DNA from: Cryomorphaceae bacterium
GTDB taxonomy: Bacteria; Bacteroidota; Bacteroidia; Flavobacteriales; Schleiferiaceae
Length of the DNA stretch: 15,598 nucleotides
Direction: 5' to 3'
Assembly: GCA_022565745.1 (NCBI GenBank)
Contig: JAIUMB010000043.1
Location: 1-15,598 of the forward strand
In this document: positions 1 to 6,579 of the stretch, one piece after another
Numbering within the stretch: position 1 is the first letter of the stretch
Layout: every line of letters starts with the position of its first letter
Translations under genes and position numbers: made by a program
The notes under the pieces: model-generated
What the model saw: only the letters and a program-made list of their open reading frames with translations
What the model was told of the DNA's origin: nothing
The model's database searches: none

Positions 1-34
1 ATTTAGAAGTGTATAATCAATACCTCGTAGCCTT

Positions 35-1411
35 ATGTTAGAGCCTGGAAACTTTGAATATAAAAAGCTGATTGAGCGGTTTGAAGAAATGGTTCTTCGT
101 GGCGAAGAATATTTTTTTGACGTAGAAAATTTTGAGGACATCTCTGATTACTACGTTCAATTCGGCAAAGATGAGAGTGCACTTAAGAGCTTAAATATAG
201 GCTTAAAACAACACCCTTTTTCTACGGATCTATTGATTCGTCGCGCACAAGTTCACTTGGATTTGTCTCATTTATTGTTGGCTGACCAAGATTTGAAAGC
301 GGCGGAAAACATTGATCCTGACAATGCAGATCTACTCATTGCGCGTGCTGAATGGTTGTCAAAACGCGGCCAACACAACAAAGCCATCCAAAAGCTTAAA
401 CGCGCTGGAACCATTTTAGAATCATTTGAAGAGGTCAACCCAATGATTGCTTCGGAGTATCTTGAGCTCGCCGATTACCGCAGAGCAGCAAAGTATTTTA
501 AGGAAGTGCTCTTAAACGATTATGACGATGGGTCGGCATTGTTTAGCCTATCCTTCTGCTATGATATGCTCGACGAGAGTGATGAGTTGGTGTCTTTTCT
601 CAAGATGTATATCGACAACAACCCTTATTCAGAGTTGGCTTGGCATCAACTGGGATTGGTTTACCAAAAAAACAAACAATTTGAATTGGCCATCGATGCC
701 TTCGACTTCGCTTGTGTGATTGATGAGTACTTTTCTGCTGCACATTACGAAAAAGCTCGCGCCCACGAAATGCTTGGTCAGTTCGACAACGCCATCGGCA
801 TCTATAAAAGTCTCATTGAGGTCGAAGACTTTAATGCATACGCCTATTTAAGAATGGGTATGGCTTATAGAAACAAAGGCGACTTAAAACAGGCTAAGCG
901 ATTTATGACAAAAGCATATATCGATGATCCTGAATTAGAAGATGTGCTGCTCAATATGGTGCAATTGCACGAAGAACTCGAAGAATGGCGAGAGGCCATT
1001 TGTTTCATCAATAAGCTGACGTCGTCGTCTGATACACCTGGGTTTTTGTTTTACAGCGCCATCATTCATCAAAAAGCAGGGCTAATTGATGAATCGGTTG
1101 AAATATTAGACATTCTCATGGATAATAATGATTGTCCGGTTGAAGCCTACTTACTGTATGCCGACTTAATGCTGGAATTGGAAGATATAAACGATAGTTT
1201 AGACGTTCTTTACGAAGCCATTGATCGCTACCCCAAAGAACCACATATTTTTTTGCGATTGGGCATCATGTTGTTTGAACTACATGAATTAGATGAAGCC
1301 GTCTTTTATGTTACGCGAGCGTATAACATGGACAAAGTACTGGTTGTTGATTACCTGCAACAGTTCCCCCATATCGCCAACCACACACTCATCAAACGAA
1401 TTACCGACTAA
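35..1411 (+). CDS. Tetratricopeptide repeat (TPR) protein
   Basis: This 458-residue protein consists almost wholly of degenerate 34-residue helical hairpins. TPR-like patterns (a small residue at position 8, Ala near 20, Pro near 32) recur from about residue 40 to the end, for example around DPDNADLLIARAEWL, ELAWHQLGLVYQK and YAYLRMGMAYRNKGD. There is no signal peptide or membrane segment, so it is probably cytoplasmic. TPR arrays are protein-interaction scaffolds; the partner cannot be read from the sequence. The ATG at 35 is the first good start and leaves only 34 bases upstream, where I see no TAnnTTTG promoter, so the promoter may lie outside the window. The next gene begins 21 bases after the stop, suggesting co-transcription with the DUF368, aroE and DUF349 genes. 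From memory, a similar TPR gene stands near aroE in other Flavobacteriia. The family is clear and the function is unknown. Confidence 0.9.
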   Translation: MLEPGNFEYKKLIERFEEMVLRGEEYFFDVENFEDISDYYVQFGKDESALKSLNIGLKQHPFSTDLLIRRAQVHLDLSHLLLADQDLKAAENIDPDNADLLIARAEWLSKRGQHNKAIQKLKRAGTILESFEEVNPMIASEYLELADYRRAAKYFKEVLLNDYDDGSALFSLSFCYDMLDESDELVSFLKMYIDNNPYSELAWHQLGLVYQKNKQFELAIDAFDFACVIDEYFSAAHYEKARAHEMLGQFDNAIGIYKSLIEVEDFNAYAYLRMGMAYRNKGDLKQAKRFMTKAYIDDPELEDVLLNMVQLHEELEEWREAICFINKLTSSSDTPGFLFYSAIIHQKAGLIDESVEILDILMDNNDCPVEAYLLYADLMLELEDINDSLDVLYEAIDRYPKEPHIFLRLGIMLFELHELDEAVFYVTRAYNMDKVLVVDYLQQFPHIANHTLIKRITD

Positions 1412-1424
1412 ACCAACTAAACCA
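1407..1424 (+). repeat. Two tandem copies of a 9-bp unit across the TPR stop codon
   Basis: The unit ACTAAACCA is repeated twice in a row (1407-1415 and 1416-1424), followed by a further ACC. The first copy contains the TAA stop of the TPR gene, and the second puts another TAA in the same frame nine bases later. It looks like a small replication-slippage duplication; no function is evident. Confidence 0.75.
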
Positions 1425-1432
1425 ACCAATTA

Positions 1433-2383
1433 ATGCAGCGAATAACCACCGCCATTAAAGGAACTGCCATGGGACTGGCTGAAGTCGTCCCTGGCGTTTC
1501 TGGAGGAACCATTGCTTTTATTACTGGAATTTACGAACGACTGATTTCCAGTATTAGAAGAATTGATCGGCAGTTTTTAAAGCTCATCTTAAATGGCAAA
1601 GTCAAAGACGCTTATGCTCATGTAGATGGTGGCTTTTTACTCAACCTTATCTTGGGGATGGTTATTGGTATTGTCGTGGGCGTTTTTGGCGTTACCCATT
1701 TGCTCGACGCCTACCCCATCCGGGTATGGGCGTTCTTTTTTAGCTTAATCGCCGCTTCATCCTTTGTTGTGGCTAGAGACATCAGACACTTTACTTGGCA
1801 AATACTCTTATTTATATTGGGAGGCACCCTTTTTGCTTTGTGGATTACCAGCGGGCAACCACTTGTACAAGACAAAACCAATTTGGTGTTTATTTTCCTT
1901 AGTGGAGTTTTAGCCATCTCCGCCCTTTTGCTGCCAGGTTTAAGCGGAAGTTTTGTTCTATTGCTTCTTGGCATGTATGCCGTTGTTATCCCCGCCCTAA
2001 GAGACACCTTAAGCGGCGATACCAATCAAATCCCTGTAGTGGTGTTTTTTGCATTGGGCTGTATTGTTGGTGTCTTCACTTTAAGCCGCCTTCTTCACTG
2101 GGGCTATGTTCGTTTTCGCGATCAAGTTCTCGCCATCCTTACCGGTTTTATGCTGGGGTCTTTAAACAAAATTTGGCCATGGCAGCAGGTGGTTCATACT
2201 ACCCTAGACAGAAATGACAGAGAAATTGTGACCTATAGCAAGTCGGTTAGTCCACAAACATTTTCAAACCTAACTGAAAACCCGGTGTTTGGCAATGACC
2301 CCGCTATGCTCGGCACGGTTGTTATCATGTGCGTGACCTTTATCGTTGTTATATCCATTACACTGGTAAGTAAAAAAATATAA
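1433..2383 (+). CDS. DUF368 family membrane protein, putative polyprenyl-phosphate transporter (PopT type)
   Basis: This 316-residue, strongly hydrophobic protein opens with the DUF368 signature: AMGLAEVVPGVSGGTIAFI at about residues 12-30, then GIYERLI. Several membrane segments follow, near residues 70-90, 98-115, 122-140, 150-180, 200-218 and 295-315, with a second glycine-rich motif LLPGLSGSFVLLLLGMY near 165-182 that mirrors the first. DUF368 proteins were shown in other bacteria to be one of two broad families that flip undecaprenyl phosphate back across the cytoplasmic membrane for reuse in cell-wall and O-antigen synthesis. That role is known for the family and inferred here. The ATG at 1433 sits just before the conserved motif. 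The aroE gene starts 6 bases after its stop, so the genes are probably co-transcribed. From memory, some relatives carry two DUF368 genes in tandem here; only one is present. Confidence 0.9.
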   Translation: MQRITTAIKGTAMGLAEVVPGVSGGTIAFITGIYERLISSIRRIDRQFLKLILNGKVKDAYAHVDGGFLLNLILGMVIGIVVGVFGVTHLLDAYPIRVWAFFFSLIAASSFVVARDIRHFTWQILLFILGGTLFALWITSGQPLVQDKTNLVFIFLSGVLAISALLLPGLSGSFVLLLLGMYAVVIPALRDTLSGDTNQIPVVVFFALGCIVGVFTLSRLLHWGYVRFRDQVLAILTGFMLGSLNKIWPWQQVVHTTLDRNDREIVTYSKSVSPQTFSNLTENPVFGNDPAMLGTVVIMCVTFIVVISITLVSKKI

Positions 2384-2389
2384 CCAGCC

Positions 2390-3124
2390 ATGCAGCTAGG
2401 TTTAATTGGTTATCCACTTACCCACTCTTTTTCACCCAATTACTTTTCCGAGAAGTTCTTGCGCGAAAACCTCGTTGGTTATACCTATAAAACTTTTCCC
2501 ATTCCTGACATCTCATTGTTTCCTGAGCTGCTGCACAAGCATCCAAAGTTATCAGGACTAAATGTCACCATTCCTTATAAAGAACAAATCATTCCTTATC
2601 TGGATGAGGTCCATAAAACCGCTATGGATATTGGTGCCGTCAATACCATTACCATCAACCAAGACGGAATAACAAAGGGCTACAACACCGATGTTATCGG
2701 GTTTTTAGTTCCAATTAAAAAACATATTGGCCAAATACGCTCTGCCTTAGTCCTTGGAACAGGAGGTGCATCAAAAGCCGTGGTATACGCACTACATAAC
2801 AACGGCATTCACGTGCAGATTGTTAGCAGAACCCCTACAGATAAACACATCTTATCTTATGACGATCTCGAAGAGCTTGGTGCTTTCGATTTGATCGTGA
2901 ACTGTACACCTATAGGTATGTACCCCAACGAAACAAACTATCCGCAAATACCCTATGACAAACTAAATTCCAAACAAACACTTTACGACTTGGTCTATAA
3001 TCCCGCTGAAACCGTATTTTTGCGCGAAGGAAACAAACACGGATGTAAAACCATCAACGGTTACCCCATGCTTGTTGCTCAAGCAAGAGCTTCGTGGGAC
3101 ATTTGGATAAACAATAAACACTAA
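2390..3124 (+). CDS. aroE: Shikimate dehydrogenase (NADP+)
   Basis: The product reduces 3-dehydroshikimate to shikimate with NADPH, the fourth step of the shikimate pathway to aromatic amino acids and chorismate, in the cytoplasm. The 244 residues contain the substrate-binding GYPLTHSFSP motif (7-16), NVTIPYK with the catalytic Lys at 64, the conserved AVNT Asn at 85 and the NTD motif with the catalytic Asp at 101. The Rossmann nucleotide-binding loop GTGGAS is at 123-128, with a basic SRTPTDK patch after the next strand that fits NADPH. The length is somewhat below the E. coli enzyme (272) and normal for the short form in this phylum. The ATG at 2390 begins directly with the first beta strand. 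Its TAA shares one base with the ATG of the downstream DUF349 gene (3124), so the two are probably translationally coupled. Confidence 0.97.
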   Translation: MQLGLIGYPLTHSFSPNYFSEKFLRENLVGYTYKTFPIPDISLFPELLHKHPKLSGLNVTIPYKEQIIPYLDEVHKTAMDIGAVNTITINQDGITKGYNTDVIGFLVPIKKHIGQIRSALVLGTGGASKAVVYALHNNGIHVQIVSRTPTDKHILSYDDLEELGAFDLIVNCTPIGMYPNETNYPQIPYDKLNSKQTLYDLVYNPAETVFLREGNKHGCKTINGYPMLVAQARASWDIWINNKH

Positions 3125-4872
3125 TGGAAAATCAAACTGAAAACGTTTCTGAGGAGAAAAACTTATCACTCGAGGAACAATATGGAAGTCTTTCGGCTGA
3201 AGCCCTGGTAAAAGAGGCTAAAAAACACTTAGCTGAAGGAGATGTGTTGCACCTCAAAGACACGATGGACTACATCAAGCGTCAGGTTTTAAGTGAATTA
3301 GACGAAGAGTTAAATGAAAAGAAACGAGCGTTTATTGAAGATGGAGGAAGCGAAATAGACTTCGAATACCAGCAACCCCTTCGCGATGCTTTCTATGAAG
3401 TCTATAAATTGTACCGACAAAAGAAAAAAGAAAAACAAAATGCCATAGCAAAAGAGCAGCAAGACAATCTTCAGCGAAAGAAAGATATTATTGAGGAGAT
3501 TAAAACTTTGGCACAAACAGAAGAAAGTTTGGAGAACACCTTTCCTGCGTTTCGCGCGCTTCAAGAAGCATGGCGAAACACAGGTAACGTGCCCCGTGCT
3601 GAAATGAATGAGTTGTACAGAAACTACAATCTCTACGTAGAAGCATTTTACGACTACCTCCAAATCAACCGTGAGTTAAGAGATTTAGACTTTAAAAAGA
3701 ATAAAGAAGCGAAGGAGGTACTGATTGCAAAAGCTGAATTGCTGGCTGAGCAAGAGGATGTAATTGATGCCATGCGCAATCTCCAGCAACTACACAAACA
3801 GTGGAAAGAAATCGGACCCGTAGACCGTGAAGAACGCGAAGAGATGTGGAGGCGGTTTAGTGAAGCAACCAAGCGCATACACGAAAAAAGAGATGCCTTT
3901 GAAGAAACACTATTAAAAGAGGCTGAACGCCGTATCGAATTAAAAAGAAAAGTATGTGATCTCCTAGAAGCCATTGATTTGACTAAAATCAAATCTCACA
4001 ATCAGTGGCAAAAAACCATGAAAGCACTGAATGAAGCCAATGAGCAATACAAATCAATAGGCTTTGCTAAGCATCCCGACAACGATGTGTTATGGGATCG
4101 GTTTAGAGCCATTAATAGAAGCTTCCACCGTGCAAAGAATGACTTTTACAAGGAAATGAAAAAGTCACACCAAGAAAACCTAGAAGCCAAGCAAAAATTG
4201 GTTGAAAAAGCTGTGGCATTAAAGGAATCTGAAGACTGGAAGGGAACCTCCGATGCATTAAAACGTCTTCAAAGAGAATGGAAAGCCATTGGACCGGTTG
4301 CGAAAAAAGACAATGAAGCTATTTGGGGCGCGTTCCGCGAAGCTTGTGATCACTTTTTCAACCGAATGAAAGCGCATTACAGCGAAAAAGATGAAGCACT
4401 TGGTAAAAACCTTGAGAAAAAAGAAGCGCTTCTCAATCAACTCAAGTCCATAGAAGAGGTTAATAGAGATGTATTGATGACTTTTCTCAAAGATTGGAAA
4501 GACATAGGGCCGGTTCCAAGAGATAAGCGTAGCATTGAGTTTGCATGGAACGACCTAATCGATAAGTCTTTTTCTAAAATTGACATGGATAAAACAGCTT
4601 CAGCCATCATTCGCTATCGCGCTAAAACAGAAACCCTAGCCCAAGAAGGCCCGCAGGCTTTAGACAAAGAGATGGGATTTCTTCGCAAGAAAATGGAAGA
4701 GGCTAAGAGAGAATTGTCGCAACTTGAAGAAAACATGCTGCGTATAACCGGCTCCAAAGACAGTCCATTCATGAAAGAGGCCATGAAAAACATTCGCCAC
4801 AGAGAAGAACAAATCTCTCTACTTAAAGAGAAGATTAAAGTCGTGAAAGATTTAAAGTCCAACAATCAGTAG
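3124..4872 (+). CDS. DUF349 repeat protein
   Basis: This is a charged, almost wholly alpha-helical protein of 582 residues. The DUF349 signature (aromatic-Lys-x-Ile-Gly-Pro-Val followed by a Trp/Tyr-x-x-Phe helix) recurs about every 75 residues: AWRNTGNVPR near 148, QWKEIGPVDR near 226, QYKSIGFAKH near 307, EWKAIGPVAK near 384 and DWKDIGPVPR near 456. The second, fourth and fifth copies are nearest the consensus; the first and third are degenerate. The last 70 residues form a Lys/Glu-rich probable coiled coil. No signal peptide or membrane segment is visible, so it is probably cytoplasmic. The molecular function of DUF349 proteins is not established to my knowledge; repetition and charge suggest a structural or binding role. 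It is the last gene of its cluster, overlapping the aroE stop by one base and followed by a strong hairpin terminator. Confidence 0.93.
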   Translation: MENQTENVSEEKNLSLEEQYGSLSAEALVKEAKKHLAEGDVLHLKDTMDYIKRQVLSELDEELNEKKRAFIEDGGSEIDFEYQQPLRDAFYEVYKLYRQKKKEKQNAIAKEQQDNLQRKKDIIEEIKTLAQTEESLENTFPAFRALQEAWRNTGNVPRAEMNELYRNYNLYVEAFYDYLQINRELRDLDFKKNKEAKEVLIAKAELLAEQEDVIDAMRNLQQLHKQWKEIGPVDREEREEMWRRFSEATKRIHEKRDAFEETLLKEAERRIELKRKVCDLLEAIDLTKIKSHNQWQKTMKALNEANEQYKSIGFAKHPDNDVLWDRFRAINRSFHRAKNDFYKEMKKSHQENLEAKQKLVEKAVALKESEDWKGTSDALKRLQREWKAIGPVAKKDNEAIWGAFREACDHFFNRMKAHYSEKDEALGKNLEKKEALLNQLKSIEEVNRDVLMTFLKDWKDIGPVPRDKRSIEFAWNDLIDKSFSKIDMDKTASAIIRYRAKTETLAQEGPQALDKEMGFLRKKMEEAKRELSQLEENMLRITGSKDSPFMKEAMKNIRHREEQISLLKEKIKVVKDLKSNNQ

Positions 4873-4950
4873 CGCTCAAACCCACTCTACACGCATACAA
4901 GAGAAGTGTCGCCTTCATCCTGATTGTATTTTTCCGACATATCCGAAAAT

Positions 4951-4986
4951 AAAAACGCCGATTGATTGACAATCGGCGTTTTTTTT
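4951..4986. terminator. Bidirectional intrinsic terminator between the DUF349 gene and tRNA-Val
   Basis: A perfect 11-bp stem (AACGCCGATTG at 4954-4964 with CAATCGGCGTT at 4970-4980) encloses a 5-base loop. It is followed by a T-run on the plus strand (to 4986) and preceded by an A-rich run (4947-4955) that becomes a T-run on the minus strand. It can therefore end both the DUF349 transcript and the converging tRNA transcript. Confidence 0.93.
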
Positions 4987-4989
4987 ATG

Positions 4990-5064
4990 TGAGCGATACT
5001 GGATTCGAACCAGTGACCCCTACCCTGTCAAGGTAGTGCTCTAAACCAACTGAGCTAATCGCCC
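4990..5064 (-). tRNA. tRNA-Val (anticodon GAC)
   Basis: Read on the minus strand, the 75 bases fold as a complete cloverleaf. The acceptor stem GGGCGAT/ATCGCTC contains one G-U pair; the D stem is GCTC/GAGC. The anticodon stem CTACC/GGTAG holds the loop TTGACAG (anticodon GAC, reading GUC and GUU valine codons). There is a 5-base variable loop, and the T arm is ACTGG-TTCGAAT-CCAGT. The discriminator is A and no 3' CCA is encoded, so the tail must be added after transcription. A consensus promoter lies just upstream and a terminator just downstream, so it is an independent single-gene unit. Confidence 0.95.
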
Positions 5065-5075
5065 CAATAGGGCTG

Positions 5076-5105
5076 CAAATATACAGTAAGCACGAATGAT
5101 GCAAA
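5076..5105 (-). promoter_or_regulatory. Bacteroidota-type promoter of tRNA-Val
   Basis: On the minus strand TTTG (5105-5102) is followed by 18 bases and TATATTTG (5083-5076), a full match to the TAnnTTTG -7 element. The -7 box ends 11 bases before the first base of the mature tRNA, so the transcript would start at or very near the mature 5' end. Confidence 0.8.
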
Positions 5106-5131
5106 AGCAATATTTTATAATTATTCGTGCT
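5089..5131. repeat. Imperfect 12-bp inverted repeat around the tRNA promoter -33 box
   Basis: AGCACGAATGAT (5089-5100) and ATTATTCGTGCT (5120-5131) are reverse complements at 11 of 12 positions, with a 19-base spacer. The -33 element of the tRNA promoter lies in the spacer and one arm lies between its -33 and -7 elements. It may be a protein-binding site, a transcribed or extruded hairpin, or a remnant. There is no T-run suited to a terminator in the tRNA direction. Confidence 0.6.
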
Positions 5132-5319
5132 ATTTATACTTGTTAATTCCAAATGCTTTTGTGATCGTTTATTACTCAAGGTATGCGCCCTGTACTAAAT
5201 ATCTATTCTGCTTATCTCTGATCTTCTCACATTCACAAAGGTTTTTAACGTTGTTTAATCATGTCATTCGTCCATACAACTCTAAGCAATAGATTTTACC
5301 TATCGCTAAAAATCACCAC

Positions 5320-5331
5320 TTACAATTGTAT
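5320..5331. promoter_or_regulatory. Distal operator-like palindrome, copy 1
   Basis: TTACA-AT-TGTAT matches the shared TTAC-N4-GTAA pattern at seven of eight positions. It lies 35 bp before copy 2. Assignment to the XRE protein is inference from the copies nearer that gene. Confidence 0.4.
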
Positions 5332-5354
5332 ATACACAAATGTAACACCATGCT

Positions 5355-5366
5355 TTACTTTTGTAA
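5355..5366. promoter_or_regulatory. Distal operator-like palindrome, copy 2
   Basis: TTAC-TTTT-GTAA matches all eight arm positions and, with its flanks, extends to the inverted repeat TTTAC/GTAAA (5354-5367). It contains a -7-like TACTTTTG, just as copy 3 contains the true-looking -7 box. Confidence 0.45.
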
Positions 5367-5484
5367 AATATAAAAGCAGTCGATGGATATCTAATTTTAA
5401 CAAACAGTAATTCAGTTATTTGTACAAAATCAATTGAAGTAAAATATAGGCGAGTAAATATTTTTTAGAAATTTTAGCAAAAAA

Positions 5485-5516
5485 TTTGCTGGATTAAAAA
5501 ACTATATTTACATTTG
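5485..5516 (+). promoter_or_regulatory. Bacteroidota-type promoter of the XRE regulator gene
   Basis: TTTG (5485-5488), a 20-base spacer and TACATTTG (5509-5516) match the phylum consensus fully. Transcription would start near 5523, leaving a leader of only about 18 bases before the ATG at 5541. The -7 box lies inside palindrome copy 3. Confidence 0.75.
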
Positions 5517-5519
5517 TAA
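5508..5519. promoter_or_regulatory. Operator-like palindrome over the -7 box of the XRE gene, copy 3
   Basis: TTACA-TT-TGTAA is a perfect inverted repeat of 5-base arms. It covers the -7 element of the promoter at 5485-5516, so a protein bound here would block RNA polymerase. Part of the match is shared with the TAnnTTTG box itself, but the symmetric flanks (TTACA, TGTAA) go beyond it. Confidence 0.6.
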
Positions 5520-5529
5520 CGTTGAAACT

Positions 5530-5541
5530 TTACAACTGTAA
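5530..5541. promoter_or_regulatory. Operator-like palindrome at the XRE start codon, copy 4
   Basis: TTACA-AC-TGTAA has the same arms and spacing as copy 3 and lies exactly 22 bp from it, about two helical turns, so the two sites face the same side of DNA. Its last base is the A of the XRE start codon. It has no promoter element of its own, so its symmetry is not explained by a -7 box. Confidence 0.6.
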
Positions 5542-5960
5542 TGGACTACCCTGGATTGATTAAAAGAATTAAAACGCTACAGGCTGAAAGCGGTTTGAGT
5601 AACCTGTCATTTGCCGAAGCGTTAGGTATTAGTCCTGCAGCTTTAAGCCATATATATAGCGGACGTAATAAGCCTAGCTTGGCCTTGATAACCGCTATTG
5701 TTGAGCACTTTGACATCACAGCAAACGAACTTTTATACGGCTCTACCCCGGAAACGTTTACTCTATCATCTACTACTGTGCAATCAAATCCCGAAAGTGG
5801 CGATTTGAATTCAATTAACGACGACAATCTCGACGCAACTGAAAAGGTGATCTCTGATGATCATCCAGAATCAGTAGTAAGTGAGGAGCAAAACAAAGTC
5901 ATTACTTCGGTAATCACTACGTTTAGCGACGGGACCTTTAAGGTATATGCCCTACCTTAG
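5541..5960 (+). CDS. XRE-family helix-turn-helix transcriptional regulator
   Basis: This is a 139-residue DNA-binding protein. Residues 4-68 form a Cro/C1-type domain: the HTH runs from about LSFAEALGIS (22-31) through ALSHIYSGRNKPS (34-46), with the typical Gly-Arg-x-Lys-Pro-Ser after the recognition helix and FDITANELLYG closing the domain. Residues 70-120 are a polar, acidic, probably disordered linker. The end (SVITTFSDGTFKVYALP) is a short beta-prone tail resembling, from memory, the C-terminal tails of many Bacteroidota XRE proteins. No ligand or peptidase domain is present. The ATG at 5541 follows a consensus promoter by about 18 bases. Two palindromes over the -7 box and the start codon suggest that it represses its own gene. 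Other targets are not identifiable here; the neighbouring DUF6580 gene has its own promoter-like sequence. Confidence 0.9.
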   Translation: MDYPGLIKRIKTLQAESGLSNLSFAEALGISPAALSHIYSGRNKPSLALITAIVEHFDITANELLYGSTPETFTLSSTTVQSNPESGDLNSINDDNLDATEKVISDDHPESVVSEEQNKVITSVITTFSDGTFKVYALP

Positions 5961-5976
5961 AAAATTGTACGGTTAA

Positions 5977-6009
5977 TTTGTTCAACTCGTCATTTTCGGT
6001 GTATTTTTG
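5977..6009 (+). promoter_or_regulatory. Bacteroidota-type promoter of the DUF6580 gene
   Basis: TTTG (5977-5980), a 21-base spacer and TATTTTTG (6002-6009) match the consensus. The predicted start near 6016 lies about 12 bases before the ATG at 6028. No TTAC-N4-GTAA palindrome is seen here. Confidence 0.65.
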
Positions 6010-6027
6010 CGCTAATAAAATAATGCT

Positions 6028-6579
6028 ATGTCTAAACATTCTTCATACACCTTATTCATTGTTAGCTTAATTGCTTTGGGGGTTTTTTCTCGTTTTATCC
6101 CTCATCCACCTAATGCCACTGCTATTGGTGCAGTTGCTCTCTTTGGTGGTTTTGCTTTGAAAAACTTTAGAACATCCATCTTGATTCTCTTTTTATCGTT
6201 ATTCATTAGCGACATAGCCATCAATAACCTTATATACGCCTCTTACCATGAAGGTTTTGTTTGGTTTACCTCTGGCGCTACCTTTATTTATGCTGGTTTC
6301 TTTATCAGTATTGTGGTTGGCCACTTCCTAAAACAGCGCTATACCATCAGCGGCATTGCTGCCGGATCCTTATTAAGCGTATTGGCCTTCTTTGTCATAA
6401 CAAATGCCGCCGTTTGGGCGTCTTCGGTTATGTACCCCAAAACCATTAGTGGATTAATGACGGCATATGCGGCAGGTATTCCTTTTGCATTAAATCAATT
6501 GTTGGCAACCATGTTATATGCAGCCATTTTGTTTGGCGCACACGCCCTGTATACTCGCAAAACACCAACGCTTGCCTAA
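6028..6579 (+). CDS. DUF6580 family putative membrane transport protein
   Basis: This 183-residue integral membrane protein has about five or six hydrophobic segments, near residues 7-24, 33-47, 50-68, 83-101, 110-135 and 150-175. The motif PNATAIGAVALFGG at 28-41 is the conserved N-terminal core of this family, and a Trp-rich loop and an Asn-Ala-Ala-Val-Trp motif lie further on. Size and topology resemble substrate-binding S components of energy-coupling-factor vitamin transporters, and relatives have been proposed to act near cobalamin uptake genes. That substrate is only a suggestion: I see no cobalamin riboswitch or TonB receptor here. The gene has its own promoter-like sequence, and its 3' end overlaps the start of the following FAD oxidoreductase, so the two are probably co-transcribed. 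Confidence 0.85.
   Translation: MSKHSSYTLFIVSLIALGVFSRFIPHPPNATAIGAVALFGGFALKNFRTSILILFLSLFISDIAINNLIYASYHEGFVWFTSGATFIYAGFFISIVVGHFLKQRYTISGIAAGSLLSVLAFFVITNAAVWASSVMYPKTISGLMTAYAAGIPFALNQLLATMLYAAILFGAHALYTRKTPTLA

Larger units (their letters stand above)
5065..5540. other. 476-bp gene-free regulatory region between tRNA-Val and the XRE regulator
   Basis: No convincing coding sequence exists here on either strand; the DNA is more AT-rich than the flanking genes. It holds the tRNA promoter and its inverted repeat at the left end, four TTAC-N4-GTAA-type palindromes (one extends one base into the XRE gene), the XRE promoter at the right end, and a 10-bp perfect palindrome TTTGTACAAA at 5419-5428. 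An orphan -7-like box TACTTTTG (5356-5363, plus strand) lies inside one palindrome but lacks a -33 TTG at the right distance. Nothing recognisable lies in 5140-5310. Confidence 0.7.

Noticed and set aside
3310..3992. Two long minus-strand open frames opposite the DUF349 gene
   Set aside because: Their composition (Phe-, Leu- and Ser-rich) is the antisense of Lys/Glu-rich helical coding sequence; no family features.
4985..5179. 64-codon minus-strand open frame
   Set aside because: It is the translated tRNA-Val gene and its promoter; the frame is an accident of the tRNA sequence.
5333..5344. TACA-CAAA-TGTA inverted repeat between palindrome copies 1 and 2
   Set aside because: The half-sites are spaced differently from the other copies and only four bases match on each side; it may be chance or a weak half-site.
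5419..5428. Perfect palindrome TTTGTACAAA
   Set aside because: Ten bases of AT-rich symmetry occur easily by chance, and its spacing and order differ from the TTAC-N4-GTAA set.
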